Below are positions 24,455 through 31,210 of a stretch of 43,199 bases of DNA, one piece after another; the first letter of the stretch is position 1; each line of letters starts with the position of its first letter. The notes under the pieces were generated by a model that did no database searches, was not told where the DNA came from, and saw only the letters and a program-made list of their open reading frames with translations. Source of the stretch: Nonomuraea cypriaca (lineage in GTDB: Bacteria; Actinomycetota; Actinomycetes; Streptosporangiales; Streptosporangiaceae); contig NZ_JADOGI010000081.1 of the NCBI RefSeq assembly GCF_015645445.1, positions 1 to 43,199 on the forward strand, in the 5' to 3' direction. A program made the translations under genes and the position numbers.

Positions 24455-24520
24455 CGCCGACCACGCCGACCACGCCGACCACGCCGACCACGCCGACCAC
24501 GCCGACCACGCCGACCACGC
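24454..24520. repeat. 9-bp minisatellite, 7.4 copies
   Basis: ACGCCGACC is repeated seven times without a single change from 24454 to 24516, then ACGC (24517-24520). It begins on the last base of the tetR stop codon. In the tetR frame it lies after the stop; if the stop were lost, the tail would read TPT repeats. The perfect identity suggests recent slippage. Confidence 0.85.
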
Positions 24521-24833
24521 AGGCCCGCTGATGCCACTGGCCGCCCGGTTGCCGATCGAGCCCCGACGCCAGCGTGGACGGCGCGCGCGCCTCATCGACC
24601 AGCTTGACCATGCCGCCGTGCCACAACCCGTCGCTCGCGTGAGCCGGCCGATCGGATCGACCCCACTTCCTGGCGTCGCACCAGCAAGGTCATCCTGGCC
24701 CACCCCGGCGGAGACGGCTTCGTGTCGCTGAGGGTTGAGTCGGCATCGCGGACAACACCGTCGAGCAGACGATGATCCGCTTCGGACGTCGCACCCTGGG
24801 GCTCGCCTTCCACTGCCCGGCGAACGGAGGCAG
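24521..24833. other. Gene-free stretch between the minisatellite and the SRPBCC gene
   Basis: I see no credible gene. Short open frames exist in several frames (for example 24531-24731 on the plus strand), but they are Arg/Pro-rich with no domain pattern. Near 24752-24836 the plus strand reads IADNTVEQTMIRF and then TLGLAFHCPANGGS before a stop. That looks more protein-like and could be the C-terminal shred of a lost gene. The right end carries one copy of a 20-bp direct repeat. Confidence 0.5.
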
Positions 24834-24858
24834 CTAGCCCTTCCACTGCCCGGCGAAC
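24806..24858. repeat. 20-bp direct repeat across the 3' end of the SRPBCC gene
   Basis: CCTTCCACTGCCCGGCGAAC occurs at 24806-24825 and 24839-24858, 33 bases apart. The right copy encodes the last residues (FAGQWKG) of the SRPBCC protein on the minus strand. The left copy lies just beyond its stop at 24834-24836. This looks like a small tandem duplication of the gene end. Confidence 0.7.
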
Positions 24859-25271
24859 CAGCCCAGCGCGATGTTCCACGAGTAGCCGCGCCGGATCCGC
24901 CCCGCCACGTCCGGGGGCAGCGTGTCGAGGCCGCGATGCTCCAGCAGCACTTCGGTTCCGCCCTCGACCGGGCTGAAGGCCACCTCGATCTCCATTCGGG
25001 CGCCCTCGTTGATCAGGTCGGCCCAGACGAGGCGGTGCGGCGGCTCCCAGGCGATCACGCGGCCGGTGTCGACGTGGCCGCCGTCGGACCACAACTCGCG
25101 CAGGTAGCCGTCCTCGAACCGGATGGCGACCGCGCGGGCGGGGTCGACCCAGCTGTGGCGGCCACGTACGTACCAATGGTCGATCTCGTCGGTGAAGATC
25201 CGGAACGCGGTCGCCGGATCGACCGGCACGGTGACGCCGGCCCGGACGGAGCTCGCCGGCACGGGCGTCAT
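24834..25271 (-). CDS. SRPBCC family protein (AHSA1-like)
   Basis: 145-aa START/Bet v1-fold protein of the activator-of-Hsp90-homologue group. Recognisable segments are VRAGVTVPVDPATAFRIFTDEIDHWYV (strand 1 plus the first helices), RELWSDGGHVDTGRVIAWEPPHRLVWADL (middle sheet), and TEVLLEHRGLDTLPPDVAGRIRRGYSWNIALGWFAG (last strand and long helix). These folds hold a hydrophobic ligand. The ATG at 25271 overlaps the arsR stop by four bases. ArsR plus SRPBCC pairs are very common in actinomycetes. Its 3' end is partly duplicated downstream. Confidence 0.85.
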   Translation of the reverse strand: MTPVPASSVRAGVTVPVDPATAFRIFTDEIDHWYVRGRHSWVDPARAVAIRFEDGYLRELWSDGGHVDTGRVIAWEPPHRLVWADLINEGARMEIEVAFSPVEGGTEVLLEHRGLDTLPPDVAGRIRRGYSWNIALGWFAGQWKG

Positions 25272-25582
25272 CGGTTGCGCTCCACGTGGTCCTTGAACGA
25301 GCCGAGCTGCTCGGCCCAGAACGCCTGCACCTGGTCCAGCCACGCCTGCAGCGCCATGAACGGCTCCTGGCGCAGCGTGTAGAGCCGCAGCCGGGCGTCG
25401 GCGCCGCCAGCCTCAGCCTCTACGAGCCCGCCCGCCCGCAGCACCCGCAGGTGCCTGCTGAGGGCGGGCGCGCTCATCTGCACGGCCTGCGCCAGCTCAC
25501 CGGCGGGCCGCGGGCCCTCGCGCAGCAGGTCGATCACCTTGCGCCGGGTGGGATCGGCGAGCGCCGCAAGTGTCGCGTCCAC
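25268..25582 (-). CDS. ArsR family winged-helix regulator
   Basis: 104-aa ArsR-type repressor. The winged helix spans residues 3-85: LAALADPTRRKVIDLLREGPRPAGELAQAVQMSAPALSRHLRVLRAGGLVEAE in substance, recognition helix MSAPALSRHLRVL. No metal-binding Cys pair (ELCVCDL type) is present, so the signal is not the classic metal; this is the non-metal subgroup. The start is GTG at 25582. It is the first gene of a unit with SRPBCC and is divergent from a VOC-family gene; palindromes at 25586-25638 lie between. Confidence 0.9.
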   Translation of the reverse strand: MDATLAALADPTRRKVIDLLREGPRPAGELAQAVQMSAPALSRHLRVLRAGGLVEAEAGGADARLRLYTLRQEPFMALQAWLDQVQAFWAEQLGSFKDHVERNR

Positions 25583-25585
25583 ATC

Positions 25586-25638
25586 ATTAACGTTGTTGTT
25601 AATCTTTGCCTGCTTCCGTTAAGCTCTTAATCCTTAAC
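25586..25638. promoter_or_regulatory. Paired operators in the arsR divergent gap
   Basis: ATTAAC (25586-25591) / GTTAAT (25598-25603) is a perfect inverted repeat with a 6-bp spacer, four bases upstream of the arsR start. GTTAAG (25618-25623) / CTTAAC (25633-25638) is a second with a 9-bp spacer on the VOC side. Both contain the GTTAA half-site and stand out as AT-rich. ArsR autoregulation through both is the simplest reading. Confidence 0.5.
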
Positions 25639-25668
25639 GCTACCGGCAATTATTGCGGAGGTACGCAC

Positions 25669-26007
25669 ATGACTGTCGAACTCGGCTACTACACCCTGTC
25701 CGTCCTGGACCTGGACCGGGCAGCCGCCTTCTACGGGGCGCTGTTCGGCTGGGAGTTCAAGCGAGAGCACGAGACGTACCTGCACGTCACGAACGTGGAT
25801 GTGCCCATGGGCTTCACCTCCGACGGGCCCTCGTCGCAGCCGAACCTCTACTACCGCGTGAGCGACGTCGACGCGACGGCGGAGCAGGTCCGCAAGCTCG
25901 GCGGCGACACGGGCGAGGTGTTCGACAGCGCGTCCGGGCGCGGTTGCACGTGCACCGACGACCAGGGAACGCTGATCAGCCTCTGGCAGCCCGCCCCCGG
26001 CTTCTGA
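25669..26007 (+). CDS. VOC family protein (glyoxalase/bleomycin-resistance fold)
   Basis: 112-aa vicinal-oxygen-chelate-fold protein. It opens with GYYTLSVLDLDRAAAFYGALFGWEFKREHETYLHV and closes with LYYRVSDVDATAEQVRKLGGDTGEVFDSASGRGCTCTDDQGTLISLWQP in substance, the usual two beta-alpha-beta modules. The metal site is partial: the typical His/Glu set is not complete, so enzymatic activity is doubtful. The ATG at 25669 has a strong GGAGG eight to nine bases upstream. It is divergent from arsR and probably under its control through the GTTAA operators. Confidence 0.85.
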   Translation: MTVELGYYTLSVLDLDRAAAFYGALFGWEFKREHETYLHVTNVDVPMGFTSDGPSSQPNLYYRVSDVDATAEQVRKLGGDTGEVFDSASGRGCTCTDDQGTLISLWQPAPGF

Positions 26008-26027
26008 GCCGTATTGACGGTGCTGAC

Positions 26028-26070
26028 GCCGATCACCGGCGCGGCCTCGAAGACCGCCCCGGTGATCGGC
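26028..26070. terminator. Hairpin between the convergent VOC and cupin genes
   Basis: GCCGATCACCGG (26028-26039) pairs perfectly with CCGGTGATCGGC (26059-26070) around a 19-nt loop. It sits between the VOC stop (26007) and the cupin stop on the other strand (26090), so it can end both transcripts. Confidence 0.55.
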
Positions 26071-26089
26071 CGGATGATCGGCGCACGGC

Positions 26090-26452
26090 TCAGACGCCCG
26101 CGGCCTTGGCGTAGTCGGCGACTCCGCTCGAGAAGTCGTACACGATGGCCTGCTCGTCGCCCACCACCCAGGCGTCGTGCCCGGGCGGGCAGACGAAGAC
26201 CTCGCCCGGCCCCACCTCGGCCTCGGTGCCGTCGTTCGTCCGCAGGCGCAGCCGGCCCGCCACCATGAACGAGGTGTGGTGGGCCTGGCAGGAGTCCGTG
26301 CCCACGATCGGCTTGACCGACTCCGACCAGCGCCAGCCGGGTTCGAAGGTGGCCACGCCGAAGCTCAGCCCGGTCAGGTTGCAGACGTCCAGGTGTCCGC
26401 GCGGGAAGTCGCGGCGCTCGTCCGGTTTGTCGACGCTCTTGACTTCGATCAT
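26090..26452 (-). CDS. Cupin-domain protein, 120 aa
   Basis: Small cupin. Motif 1 is degenerate: SCQAHHTSFMVAGRLRLRTNDGTEAEVGPGEVFVCPPGHDAWVVGDEQAIVYDF in substance. The paired His of CQAHHTSF and the His of PPGHDAW are in the usual places. The first ~40 residues (SVDKPDERRDFPRGHLDVCNLTGLSFGVATFEPGWRW) resemble the entry strand of cupins annotated as unknown-function in actinomycetes. The ATG at 26452 follows a strong GGAGGGGGGA site, which fixes the start. No operon partner is obvious. Confidence 0.82.
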   Translation of the reverse strand: MIEVKSVDKPDERRDFPRGHLDVCNLTGLSFGVATFEPGWRWSESVKPIVGTDSCQAHHTSFMVAGRLRLRTNDGTEAEVGPGEVFVCPPGHDAWVVGDEQAIVYDFSSGVADYAKAAGV

Positions 26453-26528
26453 GACATTCCCCCCTCCGTCAGGTTCAGTCTGACACCAGGCATACGCCAT
26501 CACAAGGCATCTGACCTGGGCAAACGCA

Positions 26529-27068
26529 TCAGTTTTCGACCGCGTACGTGGACTGGACGACGCCCGCGCCGAACACCTGGGTCGAGCGGTGCGCGAGCGG
26601 GACGTCACCCCCGAGCGGACCGAACAGCGGCGACCCGGTGCCCAGCAGCACGGGCACCGTGGTGATGGTGATCTGGTCGATCATCCCGGCGCGCAGGAAG
26701 GTGCGGATCACCTGGCCTCCGTCGACGTACACGCTCTTGGCGCCCCGCTCCTCCAGCGCCGTCACCAGTTCGCCGAGGTCGCGGTGGACGGTGACGCGCG
26801 GGTCGGCGCCGGCCTCCAGCGTGGTGCTGAGGACGGCCACGTGCAGCCCGTCGTGCGGCCAGGAATCGTACGTGAGCGCCGGCTCGTAGGTGCCCCGGCC
26901 CATGACGACGGTGTCGATGCCCTCGATGAACGCGTTATAGCCCAGGTCACCGCCCGCGGCCTCGCCCCGGCTGGTGAGCCACTCGAGGTCGCCGTCCGCG
27001 CGGGCGATGAACCCGTCGAGACTCGTGCCGATGAACACCGAACATCTGAACGTACGGCTGCGTGGCAT
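26529..27068 (-). CDS. Dihydrofolate reductase family protein (RibD C-terminal-like)
   Basis: 179-aa member of the DHFR/RibD-C superfamily, NADPH-dependent reductases of unknown substrate. Recognisable segments are SVFIGTSLDGFIARADGDLEWL (strand 1, substrate loop), DTVVMGRGTYEPAL (helix and catalytic loop), LHVAVLSTTLEA, and SVYVDGGQVIRTFLRAGMIDQITITTVPVLLGTGSPLFG (NADPH Gly-Gly loop and last strands). The ATG at 27068 was preferred over 27086 because GGGGAAGG, which would lie inside the longer version, is the ribosome site for it. Two TTTATAAA palindromes upstream mark its control region. Confidence 0.88.
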   Translation of the reverse strand: MPRSRTFRCSVFIGTSLDGFIARADGDLEWLTSRGEAAGGDLGYNAFIEGIDTVVMGRGTYEPALTYDSWPHDGLHVAVLSTTLEAGADPRVTVHRDLGELVTALEERGAKSVYVDGGQVIRTFLRAGMIDQITITTVPVLLGTGSPLFGPLGGDVPLAHRSTQVFGAGVVQSTYAVEN

Positions 27069-27083
27069 GATCAAATCCTTCCC

Positions 27084-27112
27084 CATTTATAAACGTAGAT
27101 TCATTTATAAAC
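27084..27112. promoter_or_regulatory. Direct repeats of a TTTATAAA palindrome upstream of the DHFR-like gene
   Basis: CATTTATAAAC occurs at 27084-27094 and 27102-27112, an 18-bp period. Each copy contains the self-complementary TTTATAAA. The pair lies 16-44 bases upstream of the ATG at 27068 and overlaps where the promoter should be. No regulator gene adjoins. The island is strikingly AT-rich for this genome. Confidence 0.45.
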
Positions 27113-27174
27113 TATCGACCGATGTCCGGCCACGCCAAGCCGATTCTGTCGGTGCCGGTGAGCATGATGTCGCC

Positions 27175-27645
27175 ATGGCTTCGTGGAACGAGTTCGACAG
27201 GCAGGCGCCGGAGCTCGCCGGCGTGGCCCGGCGGCTGATGGGGGCGCACCGGCACCGGGTCCTGGCGACGTTGCGCAAGGACGGCTCGCCCCGGGTGAGC
27301 GGCATCGAGACCAGCTTCATGGACGGCGACCTGTGGATCGGGTCGATGTCCGGGGCGCTCAAGGTGTTCGACCTGCGCCGGGATCCGCGGATGGCGATCC
27401 ACGCCGCCTCCGACGACCCCGCGGGCGACGATCCGTCGACGTGGGAGGGCGATCTGAAGCTGTCCGGGCGGGCGGTGGAGGTCACCGGCGACGGCGTGCC
27501 GGCCTCGTTCCAGTCGCCCGAGCCCGGCTCTCACCTGTTCAGGATCGAGCTGACAGAGGCGGTGTGGACGAGGGTCGAGGGCGACGAGTTGGTCATGGAC
27601 GCCTGGCACGAGGCGACGGGGGTGCGCCGGTTCCGCCGAAAGTAA
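27175..27645 (+). CDS. Pyridoxamine 5'-phosphate oxidase-like flavin/F420-binding protein
   Basis: 156-aa split-barrel protein of the PNPOx-like superfamily. LMGAHRHRVLATLRKDGSPRVSGIETSFMDGDLWIGSMSGALKVFDLRRDPRMAIHAAS in substance is the standard strand pattern with a cofactor-binding basic stretch. In actinomycetes such proteins bind FMN or F420, or heme; which one is not decided. The C-terminal part (HLFRIELTEAVWTRVEGDELVMDAWHEATGVRRFRRK) forms the last strands. ATG 27175 was chosen; the upstream frame overlaps the DHFR-like gene. The gene ends directly against copy 2 of the recurring AT-rich motif. Confidence 0.85.
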   Translation: MASWNEFDRQAPELAGVARRLMGAHRHRVLATLRKDGSPRVSGIETSFMDGDLWIGSMSGALKVFDLRRDPRMAIHAASDDPAGDDPSTWEGDLKLSGRAVEVTGDGVPASFQSPEPGSHLFRIELTEAVWTRVEGDELVMDAWHEATGVRRFRRK

Positions 27646-27661
27646 TCTACAAAGTAAAGGC
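27646..27661. repeat. Copy 2 of the recurring AT-rich motif
   Basis: TCTACAAAGTAAAGGC begins on the base after the stop codon of the PNPOx-like gene and lies 13 bases before the end of the convergent SDR gene. It differs at one position from copy 3 (34882-34897). Confidence 0.6.
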
Positions 27662-27673
27662 ACCGGGCCGGTT

Positions 27674-28435
27674 TCAATGCACGGAGAAGCCCCCGTCGAC
27701 GAACAGCATCTGGCCGGTGACAAACGCGGAGGCGTCACCGGCCAGAAAGACCGCCGCGCCCGCGAAGTCGGCGGGCACGCCGTTGCGCCCGACCATGTGG
27801 CGGGCGGCCAGCGCCTCGACGCGGCCGGGGATGGCCTGGGCGGCCTCGGTGAGCGGGGTCAGCACGAAGCCGGGGACGATCGTGTTGACGCACACGCCGG
27901 CGGCCGACCACGCCTCGGCCTGGGAGCGGGTCAGCCCGGCGATGGCGGCCTTGGCGGCGCCGTACGCGCCGCTGTGGCCGAAGGCGCTGATGGACTGCTG
28001 GGAGCCGAGGTTGATGATCCGTCCCCAGCCGCGCCCGGCCATCCGCGGTCCGAAGTGCCGGCCGAGGAGGTAGGGGGCGGTGAAGTTGACGGCGAGGGTC
28101 TGCTCGTAGTCGCCGGCGGTGAGTTCGGCCATGGGTTTGCGGATGTTGTTGCCGGCGTTGTTGACCAGGATGTCGATGTCGCCGGAGGTGGCGCAGACGC
28201 GCTGGACGTCGTCGCGGTCGCCGAGGTCGGCGCGGATCCGGGAGGCGGTGACGCCGTGCCCGCGTAGCCGGTCGACGGCCTCGTCCAGTTCGTTCTCCCG
28301 GCGGGCGGCCACCACGATCTCGGCTCCGGCCCGTCCGAGGGCCTCGGCGATGGCGTACCCGATGCCGGAGCTGCCGCCGGTCACCAGGGCGCGGCGGCCG
28401 CGCAGGGAGAACAGGTCCTGTAGATAGTCAGACAC
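27674..28435 (-). CDS. Short-chain dehydrogenase/reductase
   Basis: Classical SDR, 253 aa. The cofactor motif is TGGSSGIG near residue 20, the NNAG motif is at LVNNAGNN, and the catalytic Ser is in NLGSQQS with the YxxxK pair in SGAYGAAKAAI. The end VTGQMLFVDGGFSV is the usual C-terminus. Similarity in these features is greatest to gluconate-5-dehydrogenase-like members, but substrate cannot be fixed. The GTG at 28435 was chosen; the frame also offers a start at 28453 (MLVSPTVSDY). It is not obviously co-transcribed with its neighbours. Confidence 0.85.
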   Translation of the reverse strand: MSDYLQDLFSLRGRRALVTGGSSGIGYAIAEALGRAGAEIVVAARRENELDEAVDRLRGHGVTASRIRADLGDRDDVQRVCATSGDIDILVNNAGNNIRKPMAELTAGDYEQTLAVNFTAPYLLGRHFGPRMAGRGWGRIINLGSQQSISAFGHSGAYGAAKAAIAGLTRSQAEAWSAAGVCVNTIVPGFVLTPLTEAAQAIPGRVEALAARHMVGRNGVPADFAGAAVFLAGDASAFVTGQMLFVDGGFSVH

Positions 28436-28487
28436 GGTCGGAGAAACTAGCACCTGCCCGCGCGGCCGCTCCGCGCCCAGGCCGCTG

Positions 28488-29774
28488 TCAGATGAGGTAG
28501 CGCAGCCACAGGTACGGCGCGACCAGGGTGACCGTGACCACCGTGACGATCAGGCCGTACTTGGTGAACTGCCAGAAGCTGATCGGCGTGCCGTTGCGGG
28601 CGGCGATGCCGAGCACGACGACGTTGGCGGCGGCGCCGACGGCGGTGGCGTTGCCGCCGAGGTCGGCGCCGAAGGCCAGCGCCCACCACAGCACCTGCCC
28701 CGCGTTGTCACCGGCCTGGACGAGCTGGTCGACGATCGGGCTCATGGTGGCGACGTACGGGATGTTGTCCACGATCGCCGACAGCACAGCCGAGGCGCCG
28801 AGCAGTCCCATGGTGGTCAGCTCCGGCCGCCCGGCGGTGGCCTCGACGGCCAGCTCGGACAGCCGGCCGATGACGCCGGTCTCCACCAGGCCGCCGACCA
28901 TGACGAACAGCCCGGCGAAGAACACCAGCGTGGGCCACTCCACTTCGGCGATGGCCTGTTCGGTGGTCACCTTGGTGGCCGCGACCAGGACGCCGGCGCC
29001 GAGCAGCGCGACGACCGACGGTTCGTAGTGCAGGACCGGGTGCAGCACGAACGCCGCCATGACCAGCGCGAGCACGGCCAGCGACTGCCACAGCAGCCGC
29101 CGGTCGGCGATGGCCTCCCGCTCGTCCAGCGCCATGATCTCCGCCGCGCGTTCGGGGTCGTAGCGGAAGGTGCGCCCGAACATCAGCCAGCACAAGAGCA
29201 GGAACACCGCCATCAGCACGATGATCATGGGCGCCATGTGGATGAGGAAGTCGTTGAAGCTGAGCCCGCCCCGGCTGGCGATGATGATGTTCGGCGGGTC
29301 GCCGACCAGGGTGGCCGCGCCGCCGATGTTGGACGACAGCGCCTCGGCGATCAGGAAGGGGGCCACCTTCAGCGCGAGCCGTTCGCACACCAGGAACGTC
29401 ACCGGCGCGATCAGCAGCACCGTGGTGACGTTGTCGAGCAGCGCGGAGGCGACCGCGGTGATGAGGACGAGCAGCACCATCAACCGGAACGGCCGCCCAC
29501 GAGCCCGCTTGGCGGCCCAGATCGCCAGGTATTCGAAGACGCCGGTCTGTTTGAGCACGCCGACGATGATCATCATGCCGAGCAGGAGGAAGATGACGTT
29601 CCAGTCGATCCCGGAATGCTCGGAGAAGAACGCCGCCCCGGCGTCGGTGGCGTGGATCAGCAGCATGATCCCCGCGCCGCCGAGCGCGGCCGCGACCCGG
29701 TGCATCTTCTCGGTGGCGATCAGCGCGTACGCGGCCAGGAACACCGCCACGCTCACCCAGGAGAGCACGGTCAT
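28488..29774 (-). CDS. SLC13/ArsB/NhaD-type ion transporter permease
   Basis: 428-aa membrane protein of the ion-transporter superfamily that includes ArsB and NhaD. Around 11-12 hydrophobic segments occur in two inverted halves. Conserved stretches include AVASALLDNVTTVLLIAPVTFL, NIGGAATLVGDPPNIIIASRGGLSFNDFL, SAIVDNIPYVATMSPIV and ALAFGADLGGNATAVGAAANVVVLGIA in substance, with the Asn/Asp/Gly-rich helix breaks of the group. The substrate could be Na+/H+, arsenite or dicarboxylate. It overlaps the upstream CBS-domain gene by four bases (ATGA 29771-29774), pointing to nucleotide-controlled transport. Confidence 0.87.
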   Translation of the reverse strand: MTVLSWVSVAVFLAAYALIATEKMHRVAAALGGAGIMLLIHATDAGAAFFSEHSGIDWNVIFLLLGMMIIVGVLKQTGVFEYLAIWAAKRARGRPFRLMVLLVLITAVASALLDNVTTVLLIAPVTFLVCERLALKVAPFLIAEALSSNIGGAATLVGDPPNIIIASRGGLSFNDFLIHMAPMIIVLMAVFLLLCWLMFGRTFRYDPERAAEIMALDEREAIADRRLLWQSLAVLALVMAAFVLHPVLHYEPSVVALLGAGVLVAATKVTTEQAIAEVEWPTLVFFAGLFVMVGGLVETGVIGRLSELAVEATAGRPELTTMGLLGASAVLSAIVDNIPYVATMSPIVDQLVQAGDNAGQVLWWALAFGADLGGNATAVGAAANVVVLGIAARNGTPISFWQFTKYGLIVTVVTVTLVAPYLWLRYLI

Positions 29775-30214
29775 GAGGCGAGCACCCGGTCCAGCAGCGC
29801 CTGCAGGGTCACCGCGCCGGTGAGCCGGCCGTCCTCGAGGATGGCGACCAGCGGGCTGCGGGTGCGGGCCATCAGCGCGGCCAGCTCCAGCACGGTGGCG
29901 CCGGGGTCGGTGACCGGCAGCTCACGCCGGTGCCGCGGCAGGGCTTCGCGTACGGTGCGCACGCCCAGCCCGTGCAGGAACGCGTCGGCGTGGGCCTCGT
30001 CCACCACCCGGGCCAGCGCCGGGTCGTCCTGGCAGTAGGCGGGCACGGCCAGCCTCAGCACTTCCGTGCCGGGCAGGATCGTGAACGGCGATCCGTCGTC
30101 CCCGACCACGATGAGGCCGGGCAGATCCTGGTCGGCCAGGAGTCTGGCCGCCTCGAGAACGGGTGAATCCAGGGCGACGGTGGGAAAGTCGGCAAGTAGG
30201 TCACGGGCGCGCAC
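29771..30214 (-). CDS. CBS-domain protein
   Basis: 147-aa protein with a pair of CBS motifs. The first is VRARDLLADFPTVALDSPVLEAARLLADQDLPGLIVVGDDGSPFTILPGTEVLR in substance and the second VREALPRHRRELPVTDPGATVLELAALMARTRSPLVAILEDGRLTGAVTLQALLD. CBS pairs bind adenosine nucleotides and regulate linked transporters. The GTG at 30214, with AAGGA six bases before it, was preferred to the GTG at 30271. It is the first gene of a two-gene unit with the permease. Confidence 0.82.
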   Translation of the reverse strand: MRARDLLADFPTVALDSPVLEAARLLADQDLPGLIVVGDDGSPFTILPGTEVLRLAVPAYCQDDPALARVVDEAHADAFLHGLGVRTVREALPRHRRELPVTDPGATVLELAALMARTRSPLVAILEDGRLTGAVTLQALLDRVLAS

Positions 30215-30353
30215 GCGCTCATCCTTCGCTCGGTTGGGGATGGGACGTGCCGACCAGACTTCCCGGCTCACCTACGACCACCCTATAGGCGATCCCGATG
30301 ACTCCGTACATGTGTTCGCTGGCCTGGACCCGGCGCCGGATTTCTCGCCGCGG

Positions 30354-30381
30354 TGTCGTATCGGCGGGGCCGCCGATCGTC
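30354..30381 (+). promoter_or_regulatory. Candidate ECF42-type promoter with palindromic spacer
   Basis: TGTCGT (30354-30359) and CGTC (30378-30381) are 18 bases apart. They match, with one change in the first element, the reported ECF42 promoter pattern TGTCGA / CGA-or-T-C. The spacer is itself a dyad: ATCGGCGG and CCGCCGAT around a GG centre (30360-30377). It lies 60-90 bases upstream of the VOC-DGPF-ECF operon. Confidence 0.5.
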
Positions 30382-30443
30382 TTATGGATGAGGGCCCGCG
30401 GAAAGAGGCCCTCCACCAGGCTGGTTCCACGAGGGAGCGGATC

Positions 30444-30842
30444 ATGAATCCAACGCTGAACACCATCGCCCTCGTCGTGTCCGACATGGACGCGACGATC
30501 GCCTTCTACGCCCGTCTCGGGCTGGACTTCAAGCTCGACCCGAACACCCCCGAGCACGCGGGCTGTGACCTGCCCGGCGGGCTGCACGTGATGCTGGACA
30601 CCGAGGGTTTCCGCACGCCGTTCCTGCCGGGCTGGAGCGCACCCGCCGGCGGGCCGCGTACGCTGCTGTGCTTCGAGTTCGGCACCCCGGCCGGGGTGGA
30701 CGCCAAGTACGCCGAGCTGGTGGGGGCCGGCTACCACGGGATCGCGGAGCCGTTCGACGCGTTCTGGGGCATGCGTTACGCCACGGTGGCCGACCCGGAC
30801 GGCAACGGCGTCGACCTGTACGCCACGCTTCCGTCGGCTTGA
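30444..30842 (+). CDS. VOC family protein
   Basis: 132-aa glyoxalase/bleomycin-resistance-fold protein: NTIALVVSDMDATIAFYARLGLDF at the start and ADPDGNGVDLYATLPS at the end, with WGMRYATVADPDG as the usual last module. Metal ligands are only partly present. The ATG at 30444 has GAGGGAG upstream. It is the first gene of an operon with a DGPF protein and the ECF sigma factor. VOC and DGPF genes are regular companions of ECF42 sigma genes (family knowledge), so its expression probably depends on the sigma factor. Confidence 0.85.
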   Translation: MNPTLNTIALVVSDMDATIAFYARLGLDFKLDPNTPEHAGCDLPGGLHVMLDTEGFRTPFLPGWSAPAGGPRTLLCFEFGTPAGVDAKYAELVGAGYHGIAEPFDAFWGMRYATVADPDGNGVDLYATLPSA

Positions 30843-30868
30843 CAGCACACCACCAAAGGAGATCGGGC

Positions 30869-31210
30869 ATGAAGTACGTGCTGATGTTCGTGGAGACCGA
30901 GGAGTTCGCCAGGGAGTTGGAGGCGATGGGTGAGCTGGAGCGGGAGGCCGCCTACGCGGCGGTGGGCCGCTGGTTCGCCGAGCACGCCGACCAGATCACC
31001 CACCACACGCACCTGCACCCGGTGCACACCGCGACCACGGTGCGGCTGGACGGCGGTGCCGAGCCGGTCGTCACCGACGGGCCGTTCGTGGAGGGCAAGG
31101 AGGTGGTCAGCGGGTTCGCCGAGGTCGAGGTGGCCGACCTGGACGAGGCGCTGAAGCTGGCCCGCTCGTGGCCGGCCTGCCCGGTCGTGGAGATCCGCCC
31201 CGCCTCATGA
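30869..31210 (+). CDS. YciI-like DGPF-domain protein
   Basis: 113-aa DGPF-type (YCII-related) protein. The hallmark DGPFVEGKEVVSGF (the usual DGPFxExKE) lies near residues 70-83. KYVLMFVETEEFARELEAMGELE forms the first strand-helix. The ferredoxin-like fold is thought to sense or transform a small molecule, but the reaction is not known. A perfect AAAGGAGA ribosome site precedes ATG 30869. Its stop overlaps the sigma-factor start by four bases. DGPF genes are the defining neighbours of ECF42. Confidence 0.9.
   Translation: MKYVLMFVETEEFARELEAMGELEREAAYAAVGRWFAEHADQITHHTHLHPVHTATTVRLDGGAEPVVTDGPFVEGKEVVSGFAEVEVADLDEALKLARSWPACPVVEIRPAS

Noticed and set aside
24454..24520. Short CRISPR-like array
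   Set aside because: Units are contiguous 9-mers without spacers and no cas gene is present; it is a minisatellite.
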